Part shown: piece by piece, positions 8,113-16,891 of the stretch
How positions within the stretch are numbered: the stretch's first letter is position 1
Layout: each line of letters opens with the position of its first letter
DNA from: an uncultured Oceanobacter sp.
GTDB lineage: Bacteria; Pseudomonadota; Gammaproteobacteria; Pseudomonadales; Oceanobacteraceae
DNA: 48,897 bases
Assembly (NCBI GenBank): GCA_913061185.1
Contig: CAJXTI010000025.1
Coordinates: forward strand, 1-48,897
Direction: 5' to 3'
Program-made: the position numbers and the translations under genes
Notes under the pieces: generated by a model
The model's database searches: none
What the model saw: the letters and a program-made list of their open reading frames with translations, nothing else
Told to the model about the DNA's origin: nothing

Positions 8113-8775
8113 TTCCAGCATCCGCTCAGCACTGGCAGAGTGGCCGATAAACACGGGTAATAACTCGCGAATTTTGGGCGCTACTTCTGCAGCCCATTTG
8201 ACGTGCGCACTCTTGCGACGATCAATCAGAGTTACAAAGGGCATCCACTGCTTGCTTTTGACCCAGTCGAGCTGTTGTTTGGACTGCTCGTAGGCCCGAA
8301 TGGACAGCAACGAAGGTTCTATCGGTACCAGAATTTTATCCACGGCCTGCAAGACACCCTCAATCTGCGGCGACAGTACTGGCGGGCAATCAATCACCAC
8401 CAGTTCATAGTCTTCTCCCAGCATGCTGATGGCATCGGTGGTCAAATCCCTGGCGGTACGCTTGTCGGCAACACTCTGGTGAAACTTGCGTAACGAGATA
8501 TCAGCTGCCAGCACATCCAGACGATCGTACTGGGTCGGGTAAATATAGCGGCCAATAGGCTTGCCTTCACTCCAGACCTTGTCTTGCTTGCGATCCGGCT
8601 CAACCCCCAGTATCCAGGTCGCAGCCCCCTGGGGATCCAGATCCCAGAGCAGGGTACGAATGGAGTTACTGGCAGCCAATGCGGCCAGGTTGACGGCGGA
8701 GGTGGTTTTCCCCACCCCGCCTTTCAACTGAAATACAGCGATAGCGCGCACTAAACGGTCATCCCTTGGTAACAT
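8017..8775 (-). CDS. Orphan ParA/MinD-type ATPase
   Basis: A 252-residue P-loop ATPase. The deviant Walker A motif is VFQLKGGVGKTTSAVNLA near residue 18, followed by switch I (LLWDLDPQGAATW) and Walker B (LVVIDCPPVLS). Proteins of this type position plasmids, chromosomes or large complexes through ATP-dependent dimerisation on DNA. There is no ParB gene or centromere-like site nearby, so the cargo is unknown. The long frame starts at 8958, inside msrA, but homology begins just before the Walker A motif, so the ATG at 8775 is chosen; a GTG at 8793 is possible. It is convergent with, and overlaps, the gene at 7627. Confidence 0.85.
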   Translation of the reverse strand: MLPRDDRLVRAIAVFQLKGGVGKTTSAVNLAALAASNSIRTLLWDLDPQGAATWILGVEPDRKQDKVWSEGKPIGRYIYPTQYDRLDVLAADISLRKFHQSVADKRTARDLTTDAISMLGEDYELVVIDCPPVLSPQIEGVLQAVDKILVPIEPSLLSIRAYEQSKQQLDWVKSKQWMPFVTLIDRRKSAHVKWAAEVAPKIRELLPVFIGHSASAERMLELRSPIVVCQPHVPLSRNYRALWAAVKEQLKL

Positions 8776-8900
8776 TGGCGACCAGTCTAACACGCGATTA
8801 TTACGGATAATCCAACCAATACCATACCGCAACGGCCAGAGCCTAGGGACAGGGCGGTATTGGTCACGGCAGATCGCAGCTGGCGGAATGGATAGCGTGG

Positions 8901-9551
8901 TTATTTTTGCTCTGACACGGCGTCTGCGAAGACGACACCACAACCACCCAGCCCACAATACCCACCGGGATTTTTAGCCAGATATTGCTGGTGATAGCCT
9001 TCGGCCATGTAATAACGAATGCCCAGCAGTATCTCGGTAGTTATTTCGGGCATGCCTGCGGCAGTCAGGCACTGTTGGTATTGATCCCGACTCTGCTCCG
9101 CCAGCGCCATATCTTCCGCATTGGTCAGATAGATCCCTGAACGGTACTGGGTGCCAATATCGTTACCCTGGCGCATGCCCTGGCAAGGGTCATGTTTTTC
9201 CCAAAATACAGTGAGTAGTTGCGGTAATGACGTTTGCTGCGGGTCATACCAGATACGCACCAGCTCGTTGTGACCGGTTAAACCGCTGCAAACCTCTTCA
9301 TAGCTGGCATTGGGCGTATGCCCGGCACCATAGCCGACCGAGGTGGAATACACTCCCGGCAATGACCAGAAAGCCCGCTCGGCTCCCCAGAAGCATCCCA
9401 TCCCCACCATTAATTCAGCCAGATCCTCCGGGCATTCTCCGGCAATGTCATGGCCATTAACAAAATGATGGCTGGTGGTCGGTAAGGGTTCAGCACGGCC
9501 GGGCAGTGCTTCGGCCGCAGTAGGAATGGACATACGCTTTGGACGCCACAT
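8901..9551 (-). CDS. msrA: Peptide methionine sulfoxide reductase MsrA
   Basis: A 216-residue enzyme that reduces methionine-S-sulfoxide in oxidised proteins. The catalytic motif is GMGCFWGAE with the nucleophilic Cys at residue 53. The central region has [20 protein letters not shown] and [20 protein letters not shown] with the conserved substrate-pocket residues. The C-terminal YCGLGGCGV carries two candidate resolving cysteines, giving the three-Cys E. coli type. The ATG at 9551 follows GGAGA. The N-terminal 45 residues also match the longer E. coli-type MsrA. It stands alone upstream of the ParA gene. Confidence 0.95.
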   Translation of the reverse strand: MWRPKRMSIPTAAEALPGRAEPLPTTSHHFVNGHDIAGECPEDLAELMVGMGCFWGAERAFWSLPGVYSTSVGYGAGHTPNASYEEVCSGLTGHNELVRIWYDPQQTSLPQLLTVFWEKHDPCQGMRQGNDIGTQYRSGIYLTNAEDMALAEQSRDQYQQCLTAAGMPEITTEILLGIRYYMAEGYHQQYLAKNPGGYCGLGGCGVVFADAVSEQK

Positions 9552-9609
9552 AATCAGTCTCCAGTAACAGTATCCGTATTCAGGCAGGGCTATTTTCTAC
9601 AGGCATCCT

Positions 9610-10353
9610 ATGACAACACATCCGAATCACCTATCCCTCTGTTTTCAGGGTGTCGGTAGCGGCGGGCATTTAGCCCTCGGCAGTGCCGCCGCTACCTTGG
9701 AACAACAGGGCCAGCCCTTGCTGTTGATCGATTGCGGGCCGGGCACACTGGCACAACTACAGCAACGCTATCAGGCTCTGCCAAGCGCTCTATTTATGAC
9801 CCATGCCCATATGGATCATATCGCCGATCTGGAAATATTGACCGTACGGGCACGACTGCAACAGCTTGCACCGATTCCCATGTTTGTACCACTCAGTGTG
9901 ATACCGGTTTTGCATCAGCGGCTGGCCACCTATCCCGGCACCATGGCAGAGGGTGGGCATAATTTCTGGCAATCTTTCCAGTTGTTACCGGTAACCGACC
10001 AGTTTGAATACGCAGGCATGACATTTTGCTGCTATCCGACCCGGCATCATGCTCCCGGATCATCTTTCGCGCTGCATTTACCCGGACAATTTTTTTACAG
10101 CGGCGATACCCGACCGATTCCCGAGATTCTCAACCACCAGCTGAGCGGCAATGAAGTGGTCTTTCACGATTGCGGGTTAAGTGCCAATCCATCCCATACC
10201 GGCCTCGATGACCTCGACCGGGAGTACCCCGAGCCGCTGCGACAGCAATTGGTACTGTATCACTACGCCAATGCCGCCGCTGGCGAGCAACTGGCCGCCG
10301 CCGGTTATCGTGTTGCCAAACCCGGCGAATGTTTTGCGCTTGGAGGGGCCTGA
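9610..10353 (+). CDS. Metallo-beta-lactamase-fold hydrolase
   Basis: A 247-residue cytoplasmic MBL-fold protein. Zinc ligands: THAHMDHI (His65, His67, Asp69, His70), the histidines of PTRHHAPGSS, and the aspartate of YSGDTRP, followed by VVFHDCGLS. The overall pattern is close to RNase Z/ElaC-like or phosphodiesterase-like MBL proteins (cyclic nucleotide or RNA substrates) rather than to beta-lactamases. No exosite arm typical of true RNase Z is evident. The next reading frame starts directly after its TGA with a strong ribosome site (GGAGGGG) inside this gene, so it heads a short operon with the leader ORF and the methyltransferase. Confidence 0.85.
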   Translation: MTTHPNHLSLCFQGVGSGGHLALGSAAATLEQQGQPLLLIDCGPGTLAQLQQRYQALPSALFMTHAHMDHIADLEILTVRARLQQLAPIPMFVPLSVIPVLHQRLATYPGTMAEGGHNFWQSFQLLPVTDQFEYAGMTFCCYPTRHHAPGSSFALHLPGQFFYSGDTRPIPEILNHQLSGNEVVFHDCGLSANPSHTGLDDLDREYPEPLRQQLVLYHYANAAAGEQLAAAGYRVAKPGECFALGGA

Positions 10354-10425
10354 ATGAGTACGGGCATAAGTACTGGCATAAGTACTGGCATAAGTACTGG
10401 CATAAGTACTGGAATGGCTACTGGC
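10354..10425. repeat. 12-bp tandem repeat, six copies
   Basis: Six contiguous 12-bp units: three or four identical copies of ATAAGTACTGGC flanked by diverged copies, the first of which contains an ATG. In frame with that ATG they encode MSTG, then four ISTG, then MATG. In the frame of the downstream methyltransferase they would read as KYWH repeats. Confidence 0.95.
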
Positions 10426-10446
10426 ATGAAGGATCGTCCCTGGTGA
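10354..10446 (+). CDS. Leader ORF encoding a (ISTG)n repeat peptide
   Basis: A 30-codon frame whose ATG directly follows the TGA of the MBL gene and is preceded by GGAGGGG at ideal spacing. The peptide is MSTG, four times ISTG, MATG, then MKDRPW. Its TGA overlaps the GTG start of the methyltransferase as GTGA. This is the layout expected for a translational coupling leader. An alternative is that the ancestral methyltransferase started at this ATG and repeat expansion broke the frame. Expression is not proven. Confidence 0.55.
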   Translation: MSTGISTGISTGISTGISTGMATGMKDRPW

Positions 10447-11126
10447 ATCACGCTCATCCACTGCTTGACCAGCAACTGCAACAGATGCTGCCGGGCAGCT
10501 ATGTCCGCCGCCAACATCTGGCTGCCTGTCCTGAACTGCAGCTGTGGCTGGTTGCGCCGGAATGCATCAATCGGCCCTTTTCTGCCGAGGAACAACAGCG
10601 CATCGCGGCTTACCCGGCCTATTGGGCAGTGTGCTGGCCAGGCGGCCTGGCCATGGCACGTTATATTCTGGATCACCCGCAGCTCGTCAGAAACAAGGCC
10701 GTTCTGGATCTCGGTTGTGGATCAGGGCTGGTGGCGATTGCGGCTGCTCGTGCCGGAGCCAAACGGGTGATTGCCTGCGACCTGGATCAGCAGGCGCTTG
10801 CGGCCTGTCGCGCCAATGCCGAATTAAACCAGACGAGGCAAAATAACAACGAGCTGGAATTCTGTACCAATTTCCACCGAACTGATGGTATTGATATCGT
10901 GCTCGCGGCCGATCTGCTGTACGACCACCACAACCACACCTTGCTGGACGAGTTTATGACGATCAGCCAGCAGGTCTGGCTGTCGGAATCGCGGGCAGCA
11001 GATATTCAGCACCCCGCCTTTGATCACATCGGCCAACACCACTATGCCACCGAACCCGACAGCGGACACCCTGATCCCTACGCAACGTCGTTGCTGTATT
11101 GCTCCAGACCGGGTGCCAAACAATAA
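10443..11126 (+). CDS. Class I SAM methyltransferase, paralogue of 2886-3563
   Basis: A 227-residue methyltransferase of the same ETF-beta lysine-type family as the one at 2886-3563. Motif I is VLDLGCGSGLVAIAAARAGA, followed by VIACDLDQQAL and DIVLAADLLYDHHN. The N-terminal half has PAYWAVCWPGGLAMARYIL, matching the WAFAWAGGRAM region of the paralogue. The open frame extends upstream through the 12-bp repeat, but a GTG at 10443 with an AAGGA ribosome site and a GTGA overlap with the leader ORF is the most credible start. It is the last gene of the MBL operon and is followed by a strong terminator. Confidence 0.8.
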   Translation: MNHAHPLLDQQLQQMLPGSYVRRQHLAACPELQLWLVAPECINRPFSAEEQQRIAAYPAYWAVCWPGGLAMARYILDHPQLVRNKAVLDLGCGSGLVAIAAARAGAKRVIACDLDQQALAACRANAELNQTRQNNNELEFCTNFHRTDGIDIVLAADLLYDHHNHTLLDEFMTISQQVWLSESRAADIQHPAFDHIGQHHYATEPDSGHPDPYATSLLYCSRPGAKQ

Positions 11127-11164
11127 AAAACACCCCGACATCTGTTGATATCAGGGTGTTTTTT
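11125..11164. terminator. Bidirectional intrinsic terminator
   Basis: An 11-bp stem (AAAAAACACCC with GGGTGTTTTTT) lies in the gap between the convergent methyltransferase and PhoD genes. A-runs and T-runs on both sides let it act for both strands. Confidence 0.9.
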
Positions 11165-11186
11165 AAGCAGCCATCCTTGATTCAAA

Positions 11187-12953
11187 TCAGCTCAATGCGA
11201 CATTTTCCAGAGTCAGCTCGCTACCCGCCATCACCTGCATACGCTTACGGGTGTTGGCGATATAGCTGGAGCTGGTGATGGAATCGACAAATACCCAGTC
11301 GCAGCTGGCTTTTTCTGGTGTAAACGTTACCAGCATAAAACCACGATTACCGGCATTCAGATACTTGAGGTCATCAATCAGAATGGTAATAGCGGACTCG
11401 AAAGAAGCCTGCAACGCCGCATCGCTACCAAACCCGGCATACACTTCCAGACCTGGCGACGTTACCGATGGGGTGGCAAATTCAACGCCGATGGCACTGT
11501 CACCCTGAGTCAACTGGCTGGCCCAGGCATTATGAGTGTCACCGGCCAGAGCAACCAGGTTAACGTCACGGGATTGACCCGCAATCTGCGCGTACAGTAG
11601 CTGGCGCGCCACTTCATAACCATCCCAGGCATCCAGATTGTAAGGCGCCGTGACTGCCAGTGCGGCGGCAACATCGGCATCAATATCCATACCCAGGCTC
11701 TGCATATACTTGGCCGTCGCATAGGTTTCCAGCATGGTCGCCAGCGCTTGCTGATCTTCAACCGTTGCCAGTGATGCCATAGCGGTCAGAATATCCGCTG
11801 GAATATACATGCGGCCCATCAACACTTGCTGACCCAGTACGTCCCAGGTGGCCCCCGAAGTCGCCAGACTATTACCAAACCAGGCCGATTGCTCATCCCC
11901 CAGCAAAACACGCGAGGTATCGGCCATCGCGGTCATAAACGCAGTAGTATCGAGGCCGCTGGCAGTCATGTAATTGGTATAATCCAGCTGCTTGCTACGG
12001 GCCAGAATACGGGTATCCAGCATATGCAGACGTACCAGGTCGCCAAAATCAAAGGCGCGGTAAATATGCGTATTATCTGACCCGGTACGGATTGGCAACC
12101 ACTCATGATAGGCCTGCTCTGCCGCCGCACGACGATCGGCAAACGACCCTTCGGTCGTTTCGTCGTGATTTTCAGCGCCGTCCTTGTAGGCATCGTTGGC
12201 CAGTTCGTGGTCATCCCAGACGCAGATAAACGGCTTCGCCGCGTGCGCAGCCTGCAGGTTGGCATCGACATGGTACTGAGCGTAACGCTGACGATATTGC
12301 GCCAGCGTTGTAATCTCTACCGATGGTTCCGGCTCACGGCCTTCGGCATCTTCGGTAGGGTATTCATTGGTGCCGTATTCATACAAATAGTCACCAAGGT
12401 GTACAACCGCATCGGCATCACTGTCGGCAATTTCTTGATAGACGTTAAACAGCCCGGCAGGAAAGTTGGCGCACGAACATACTGCCAGCTTGACGCTGCT
12501 GACACTGCCTTCTGGCAAGGTTTTGGTCTTGCCTACGGTCGAGCTTTCGCCATCCTTGCCAGAGAACTGATAGTAGTAGCTGGTGCCCGCAGACAAACCG
12601 GTGACATCCACCTTGACGGTATAGTCGCGTGAGGCATCGGTATACACAGTGCCAGAGGCGACAACGTCGGTCATCGCCGCATCGGTCGCCAGGGTATAGC
12701 CCACTTCCGCTTCGGCATCCGCCGTCGCCGATTCATCTGGCGTAACACGCGTCCAGAGAATAACCGCATCCGCCAGCGGATCGCCCGACGCTACCCCATG
12801 ACCGAATACAAACACTGTCAGGTTGCGGCTGGACTCATTGTCGTCATCATCGGCAAAACAACCGGTAATAACCGCAGGAACGCTTACCGCGCTGGCCGTA
12901 CCAGCAACCGATTGCAAAAAACGACGACGACTCAAACTTGGCGTATGTGACAT
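11187..12953 (-). CDS. phoD: PhoD-like alkaline phosphatase/phosphodiesterase
   Basis: A 588-residue exported metallophosphoesterase that releases phosphate from phosphodiesters. The N-terminus has a twin-arginine signal (SRRRFLQSVAG), as in PhoD enzymes folded before export. It is followed by ITGCFADDDD, which could be a lipobox with acidic +2 residues. Domains: an N-terminal fibronectin-like PhoD_N domain (GVASGDPLADAVILWTRVTP), then the catalytic core with HLGDYLYEYG, WDDHELANDAYKDG and a late DTHNAW motif. It binds Ca and Fe in known relatives. No convincing Pho box was seen upstream; a small inverted repeat TTAAGGC/GCCTTAA lies at 12975-13006. Confidence 0.92.
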   Translation of the reverse strand: MSHTPSLSRRRFLQSVAGTASAVSVPAVITGCFADDDDNESSRNLTVFVFGHGVASGDPLADAVILWTRVTPDESATADAEAEVGYTLATDAAMTDVVASGTVYTDASRDYTVKVDVTGLSAGTSYYYQFSGKDGESSTVGKTKTLPEGSVSSVKLAVCSCANFPAGLFNVYQEIADSDADAVVHLGDYLYEYGTNEYPTEDAEGREPEPSVEITTLAQYRQRYAQYHVDANLQAAHAAKPFICVWDDHELANDAYKDGAENHDETTEGSFADRRAAAEQAYHEWLPIRTGSDNTHIYRAFDFGDLVRLHMLDTRILARSKQLDYTNYMTASGLDTTAFMTAMADTSRVLLGDEQSAWFGNSLATSGATWDVLGQQVLMGRMYIPADILTAMASLATVEDQQALATMLETYATAKYMQSLGMDIDADVAAALAVTAPYNLDAWDGYEVARQLLYAQIAGQSRDVNLVALAGDTHNAWASQLTQGDSAIGVEFATPSVTSPGLEVYAGFGSDAALQASFESAITILIDDLKYLNAGNRGFMLVTFTPEKASCDWVFVDSITSSSYIANTRKRMQVMAGSELTLENVALS

Positions 12954-13127
12954 GCTCAGACCTCAGAATAAAAATTAAGGCGTGATCCGCCCCATTAGTG
13001 CCTTAAAACACCCATAGTCGTGAATCTTTGTTAAGAACTGAAGACAGCATGAATTTTCCCTACTGGCCTGTATGGCACGCGTCCATTAAACTCAACGACC
13101 TTTTTCACCGGCCGGGGCCAGATCGGA

Positions 13128-15062
13128 ATGCTAGATAAGAATGCGTTGTCACAACTGCAATCTCTCAAACAGGAAATACACGACAGTGTTCCCAGGTTTG
13201 AGGGCAAGGTTCGGGCGACTGGCGGACGCTTCGGCTTCGTAGTCACGGACGATAACCAGCAGTTCTACATGTCACCGGAAGAAATGGAAAAGGTACTGCC
13301 GGGAGACAAGGTCGCTTTTCGTGTTGAGGAAGTCACCGAAAAGAAGACTCAAGCCATTGTCGAAAGTCTGATCAGTACCGAACTGAGCGATTTTTGCGGC
13401 ACCTACATCGTCAAGGGCAAGGGTCACTTTATCCAGCCCGACCATCCAGCCTTGAACCGCTGGATTTTTGTGCCGCCCAAATCTCGCCAGAGTGCCGGAG
13501 ATGGCATGCTGGTCAAGGGACATCTTTCCCAACATCCTTACCCTGCGGGTCGCGCCCAGGCGGAAATTGATGCGGTGATTGGCAGTAGCCAGGATGCCGG
13601 TATCGAAGCCCGCTACATGTGTCAGAAGTGGCACCTGACCACCGAGTTCACCGAGGCCGAATTACAACAGGCCAATGAACTGGCAGCGGCAGGCATCGAC
13701 AGCTTCACTGCCGGTCGCACCGATCTGACCGAGCTGCCACTGGTAACGATCGACTCTGCCAGCACCCGCGATCTGGACGACGCCCTCTGTGCGACCGTCA
13801 CCGATAACGGCTGGACGCTGCACATCGCCATCGCCGACCCTGCCGCCGTCATCCAGCCGGGCACGGCACTTGATCTGATGGCGCGTGACCGCACGACCTC
13901 AGCCTACTTTGCCAACCTGGTCATTCCCATGCTGCCAGCAGCGCTGTCCGAACAGCTGTGCTCCCTGCAACCTGAGGTTACCCGTCTGGCGCTGGTTGCC
14001 GAAGTGGCCGTCAATCAGGAAGGCGAATCCACCCTGATCGGTTTGCAGCAAGCACACGTCAAAAGCCACGCCAAGCTCAGCTACCAGCAAGTCAGTGAAT
14101 TTATCGCTGACGCGCACCAGGGTGACATCGACGCCGCCCTGCAACCGTCGCTGACGGCATTAAAAGACTGCACCAGAGCACTCGCCAGCCAGCGCAAAAC
14201 AGCCTGTCTGGTGATGGAAGACCGTCCCGACTATCGTCTGGTACTGGATGAAAATGGCAAGGTCAAGGACATCGTGCGGCAGGAACGCAACGACGCCCAA
14301 CGCCTGGTCGAAGAATGCATGCTGGTGTGCAACCGCCTCTGTGCCGATTGGCTGCGCCAGCACGAGAGCGGCATTTTTATCGAACATGCCGGTATCCGTA
14401 CCGAACGTATTGGCGATGTAACCAGTCTGCTCAAGGAACAGCTCGGGCTGGAAAAGAAACCCAAAATCAAATCGCTGGAAGATTACGTCAGCCTGATGAA
14501 ACAGGCAGCGGCCTGTGACAGCGGACTGAACGTCAAGGACATCATCAGCCGCCAGCTTGAACGCAGCAACCTGACGCAGGAAGACAAACCCCACATGGGG
14601 CTGGGCTTCCCTCGCTACACCACCATGACGTCACCGTTACGTAAATACAACGACCTGCTGGTGCACCGCATGATTGCGGCGATTCTCGCCGCACAGCCCG
14701 CTCCCGAAGTGGATGCGCTGGCGCTGGCGGCCATTCAGGACAAGCAAACCAAAGCCCGGAGCGCTGCCAACCAGACCGATACCTGGCTGAAGCTGCAGTG
14801 GTTAAAAACCCTGCCAGCAGAAGCCCAGTTTGATGCGGTTATCCAGTACGCCACCGCCAACAACATCATGGTGCGTTTTGAAGATTCAGGGATTGAAGGG
14901 CAGATAGACCGCCGCAAGGTAAAAGGCAACTGGGCATTTGACAGTAAAACCCTGTCGCACAGCAATGGCGAGCAGACGTTGGCCATTGGTCAGACGGTTC
15001 GGGTTAGTGTCTTGACACTGGAGCCGGACGCCCGCGAACTCAAGCTGGCCTTGCAGGAGTAA
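13128..15062 (+). CDS. rnb: Exoribonuclease II
   Basis: A 644-residue 3'-5' exoribonuclease that degrades single-stranded RNA. The order is N-terminal cold-shock-like domains, the RNB catalytic domain with TIDSASTRDLDDAL (magnesium-binding aspartates) near residue 205, the IAIADPAAVI motif, the later HAGIRTERIG and FPRYTTMTSPLRKYNDL motifs, and a C-terminal S1 domain. Length is that of E. coli Rnb (644), not RNase R. The ATG at 13128 is the only good start. A strong terminator follows. Confidence 0.95.
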   Translation: MLDKNALSQLQSLKQEIHDSVPRFEGKVRATGGRFGFVVTDDNQQFYMSPEEMEKVLPGDKVAFRVEEVTEKKTQAIVESLISTELSDFCGTYIVKGKGHFIQPDHPALNRWIFVPPKSRQSAGDGMLVKGHLSQHPYPAGRAQAEIDAVIGSSQDAGIEARYMCQKWHLTTEFTEAELQQANELAAAGIDSFTAGRTDLTELPLVTIDSASTRDLDDALCATVTDNGWTLHIAIADPAAVIQPGTALDLMARDRTTSAYFANLVIPMLPAALSEQLCSLQPEVTRLALVAEVAVNQEGESTLIGLQQAHVKSHAKLSYQQVSEFIADAHQGDIDAALQPSLTALKDCTRALASQRKTACLVMEDRPDYRLVLDENGKVKDIVRQERNDAQRLVEECMLVCNRLCADWLRQHESGIFIEHAGIRTERIGDVTSLLKEQLGLEKKPKIKSLEDYVSLMKQAAACDSGLNVKDIISRQLERSNLTQEDKPHMGLGFPRYTTMTSPLRKYNDLLVHRMIAAILAAQPAPEVDALALAAIQDKQTKARSAANQTDTWLKLQWLKTLPAEAQFDAVIQYATANNIMVRFEDSGIEGQIDRRKVKGNWAFDSKTLSHSNGEQTLAIGQTVRVSVLTLEPDARELKLALQE

Positions 15063-15074
15063 CAACCATCCGTT

Positions 15075-15100
15075 GGGGACGACCCGCCGTGGTCGTCCCC
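15075..15100 (+). terminator. Intrinsic terminator of rnb
   Basis: A perfect 10-bp stem, GGGGACGACC with GGTCGTCCCC, and a 6-nt loop start 12 bp after the rnb stop. The following sequence is T-rich, though interrupted. Confidence 0.85.
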
Positions 15101-15171
15101 AACTCTTTCATCTCCAACTCTTTCTCTTTTTCATTGCCAACTTTTTCATTTCCAACTCTTTCATTTCTAAC
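15099..15171. repeat. Degenerate CCAACTCTTTCAT repeats
   Basis: Four to five imperfect copies of CCAACTCTTTCAT, with runs of T and C between them, fill the space between the rnb terminator and the end of ccmI. Unit length varies by insertions such as CTCTTTTT, as expected from slippage. Confidence 0.7.
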
Positions 15172-15176
15172 GTTAC

Positions 15177-16382
15177 TCAGTTGACTCGGGTTTGAATGGT
15201 CAGCGTCTGAACGTCAGTATCCCGATTACTGACCGGTGAGCGCTCGTCTTGCCAATCTCCCGGCTGCGCGGTTGGCTGCCCGGTGCGGGATACACGCGCA
15301 ATCAGCGTCAGTTGGTCAAAACCGCTAATCGTCATACCCGGTGCCATCGCCTGGGCATCGGTCAGAATCACCTGTGTTGGCAAATCAGCGACTTTCAAGC
15401 GCTGAACCGCCAGGGGCATCGGCGGGCCAGTCACGGCTTTGGCCAAGACAAACACCAGATCATCCGGCGCAACCGCCGCTCGCGCTTCAGCAGTGATATC
15501 GACCGTGATGGTTAACCCGACCCGTTCCAGCCAACTCAGATCAACCGTAATCCCCTGCGACTCCAGCTGTTCCGCAGCGCGATGAATTCCCTGTGCCAGC
15601 ACCTGGGATTCCGGCCCTTCCGGCAAACCTTGCCACAATGCTTTCCAGTGGCTGATGGCGCGTTCGTGCTTGCCCAGTTCAAACGCCAGAATACCGGCCA
15701 TACCCAGCGCCTGACGACTTTGGGGGTTGAGCGTCAAGGCTTCATCCAGCAAGGCATAGGTGGACTCATCGGCTTGTTGATCGGCAGCAAAGAATTGCGC
15801 TTCGGCCATCAAGGTCAAGGTTGCCGCACGATCGGCGCTGGCATCGTCAGGCAAAGCATCAAGAATGCTGGCAAACGCCTCGGTAGCACGGTGGTATTCG
15901 CCACTGGCACTGAGCAGACGTGCATTCAGATAGGCCCATTCCAGATTGTCAGGATCATGCTGTGCTTCTGCAGCCAGTCGTTGTATCAACTCCTGCCGTT
16001 CCGGTGTGGTCAATTCCACCTGCTCGCCCTTGTCCAGCAAGGCGCTGGCACGCAAGGCATTGTCAGAACCCCAGAAGCTGTACAGCAGCATCGAACCCAG
16101 CAGCGCAATCGCCGCCATGCTACCCAGCATTAGCCAGCTGCCAGAAGTTTTGTCTGCGCTGCTTTGGCGCGCATCGGCACTGGCCAGAAACTCACGATCC
16201 AGTTCCAGCTGTAATGCCGCCTGTTCGGTATCGTTCAAATCGCTACTTTTTACTTCATTGGTGCGTTCCTGATACAGCCGCAGGTTTTCTTCGCTTTGCT
16301 GATTGGTTTCAGGCCGGAACCACACCGGGCGATACAGCAACGCCACCAGTGGCAGCAACAGGATCAACAACATCCAGATCAT
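15177..16382 (-). CDS. ccmI: Cytochrome c maturation protein CcmI
   Basis: A 401-residue membrane-anchored chaperone that binds the C-terminus of apocytochrome c and delivers it to the haem lyase (CcmF-CcmH). There are two N-terminal membrane segments (residues 1-16 and about 90-108) separated by a cytoplasmic loop rich in Gln and Glu. Then comes a periplasmic TPR-like domain (motifs DPDNLEWAYLNARLLSASGE, NPQSRQALGMAGILAFELGK) and a C-terminal domain beginning near residue 290. It is the last gene of the ccm operon. Its ATG overlaps the end of ccmH by 4 bp. Confidence 0.9.
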   Translation of the reverse strand: MIWMLLILLLPLVALLYRPVWFRPETNQQSEENLRLYQERTNEVKSSDLNDTEQAALQLELDREFLASADARQSSADKTSGSWLMLGSMAAIALLGSMLLYSFWGSDNALRASALLDKGEQVELTTPERQELIQRLAAEAQHDPDNLEWAYLNARLLSASGEYHRATEAFASILDALPDDASADRAATLTLMAEAQFFAADQQADESTYALLDEALTLNPQSRQALGMAGILAFELGKHERAISHWKALWQGLPEGPESQVLAQGIHRAAEQLESQGITVDLSWLERVGLTITVDITAEARAAVAPDDLVFVLAKAVTGPPMPLAVQRLKVADLPTQVILTDAQAMAPGMTISGFDQLTLIARVSRTGQPTAQPGDWQDERSPVSNRDTDVQTLTIQTRVN

Positions 16383-16891
16383 GGGTTATTCGCCTTTTGG
16401 TCATTCGATGAATCCGCCGTCACTGCGGCTTTTAATTGTTCAAGACGCTGACGTTCTGCATCCGTTAGTGGTGCCGGTACCGGTGCCTTGCGCTGATTAC
16501 GACGCATCTGTCTCAGCACCAGCAGCCCCAATAAAAACGCCAGCAACGGGCCGAACCAAAGCAGGTAGGTTTCAGCACGAACCGGGGGTTTGTAACGGAC
16601 AAAATCGCCGTATCGGGCCACCAGATAACCCACAATCTGATCATCACTCTGGCCTTCATTCATCAGCTCATACACCTTCTCGCGCATATCTCCAGCTACC
16701 GGGGCATTGGAGTCTGCCAGATTCTGGTTCTGGCATTTGGGGCAGCGCAATTCTTCAGCCAGGTGCTGGAAGCGGGCAATATCAGCAGGGTCTTCAAACG
16801 GGTACTTGTAGCCATTAACAACGGCCTGGGCTGCTACTGCAGCAAGCAGCAGCAATAACCCTGTCAGCCAGTGGCGAAATGGGTAGCGCAT
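16379..16891 (-). CDS. ccmH: Cytochrome c maturation protein CcmH
   Basis: A periplasm-facing thiol oxidoreductase of the haem ligation complex, about 170 residues. It has a signal sequence (LLLLLAAVAAQA), the LRCPKCQNQNL redox motif (Cys at about 51 and 54) that reduces the CXXCH site of apocytochrome, and a C-terminal membrane segment (WFGPLLAFLLGLLVL). It is the short type, separate from CcmI, as in pseudomonads and unlike the E. coli fusion. Start: the ATG at 16891 overlaps the ccmG stop (TGATG); a GTG three bases earlier is also possible. Confidence 0.93.
   Translation of the reverse strand: MRYPFRHWLTGLLLLLAAVAAQAVVNGYKYPFEDPADIARFQHLAEELRCPKCQNQNLADSNAPVAGDMREKVYELMNEGQSDDQIVGYLVARYGDFVRYKPPVRAETYLLWFGPLLAFLLGLLVLRQMRRNQRKAPVPAPLTDAERQRLEQLKAAVTADSSNDQKANNP

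Noticed and set aside
12105..12632. 175-codon plus-strand frame
   Set aside because: Antisense to the PhoD-like gene, without homology signals or ribosome site.
12954..13127. Pho box upstream of the PhoD gene
   Set aside because: No pair of CTGTCAT-like direct repeats could be found; only an unrelated inverted repeat.
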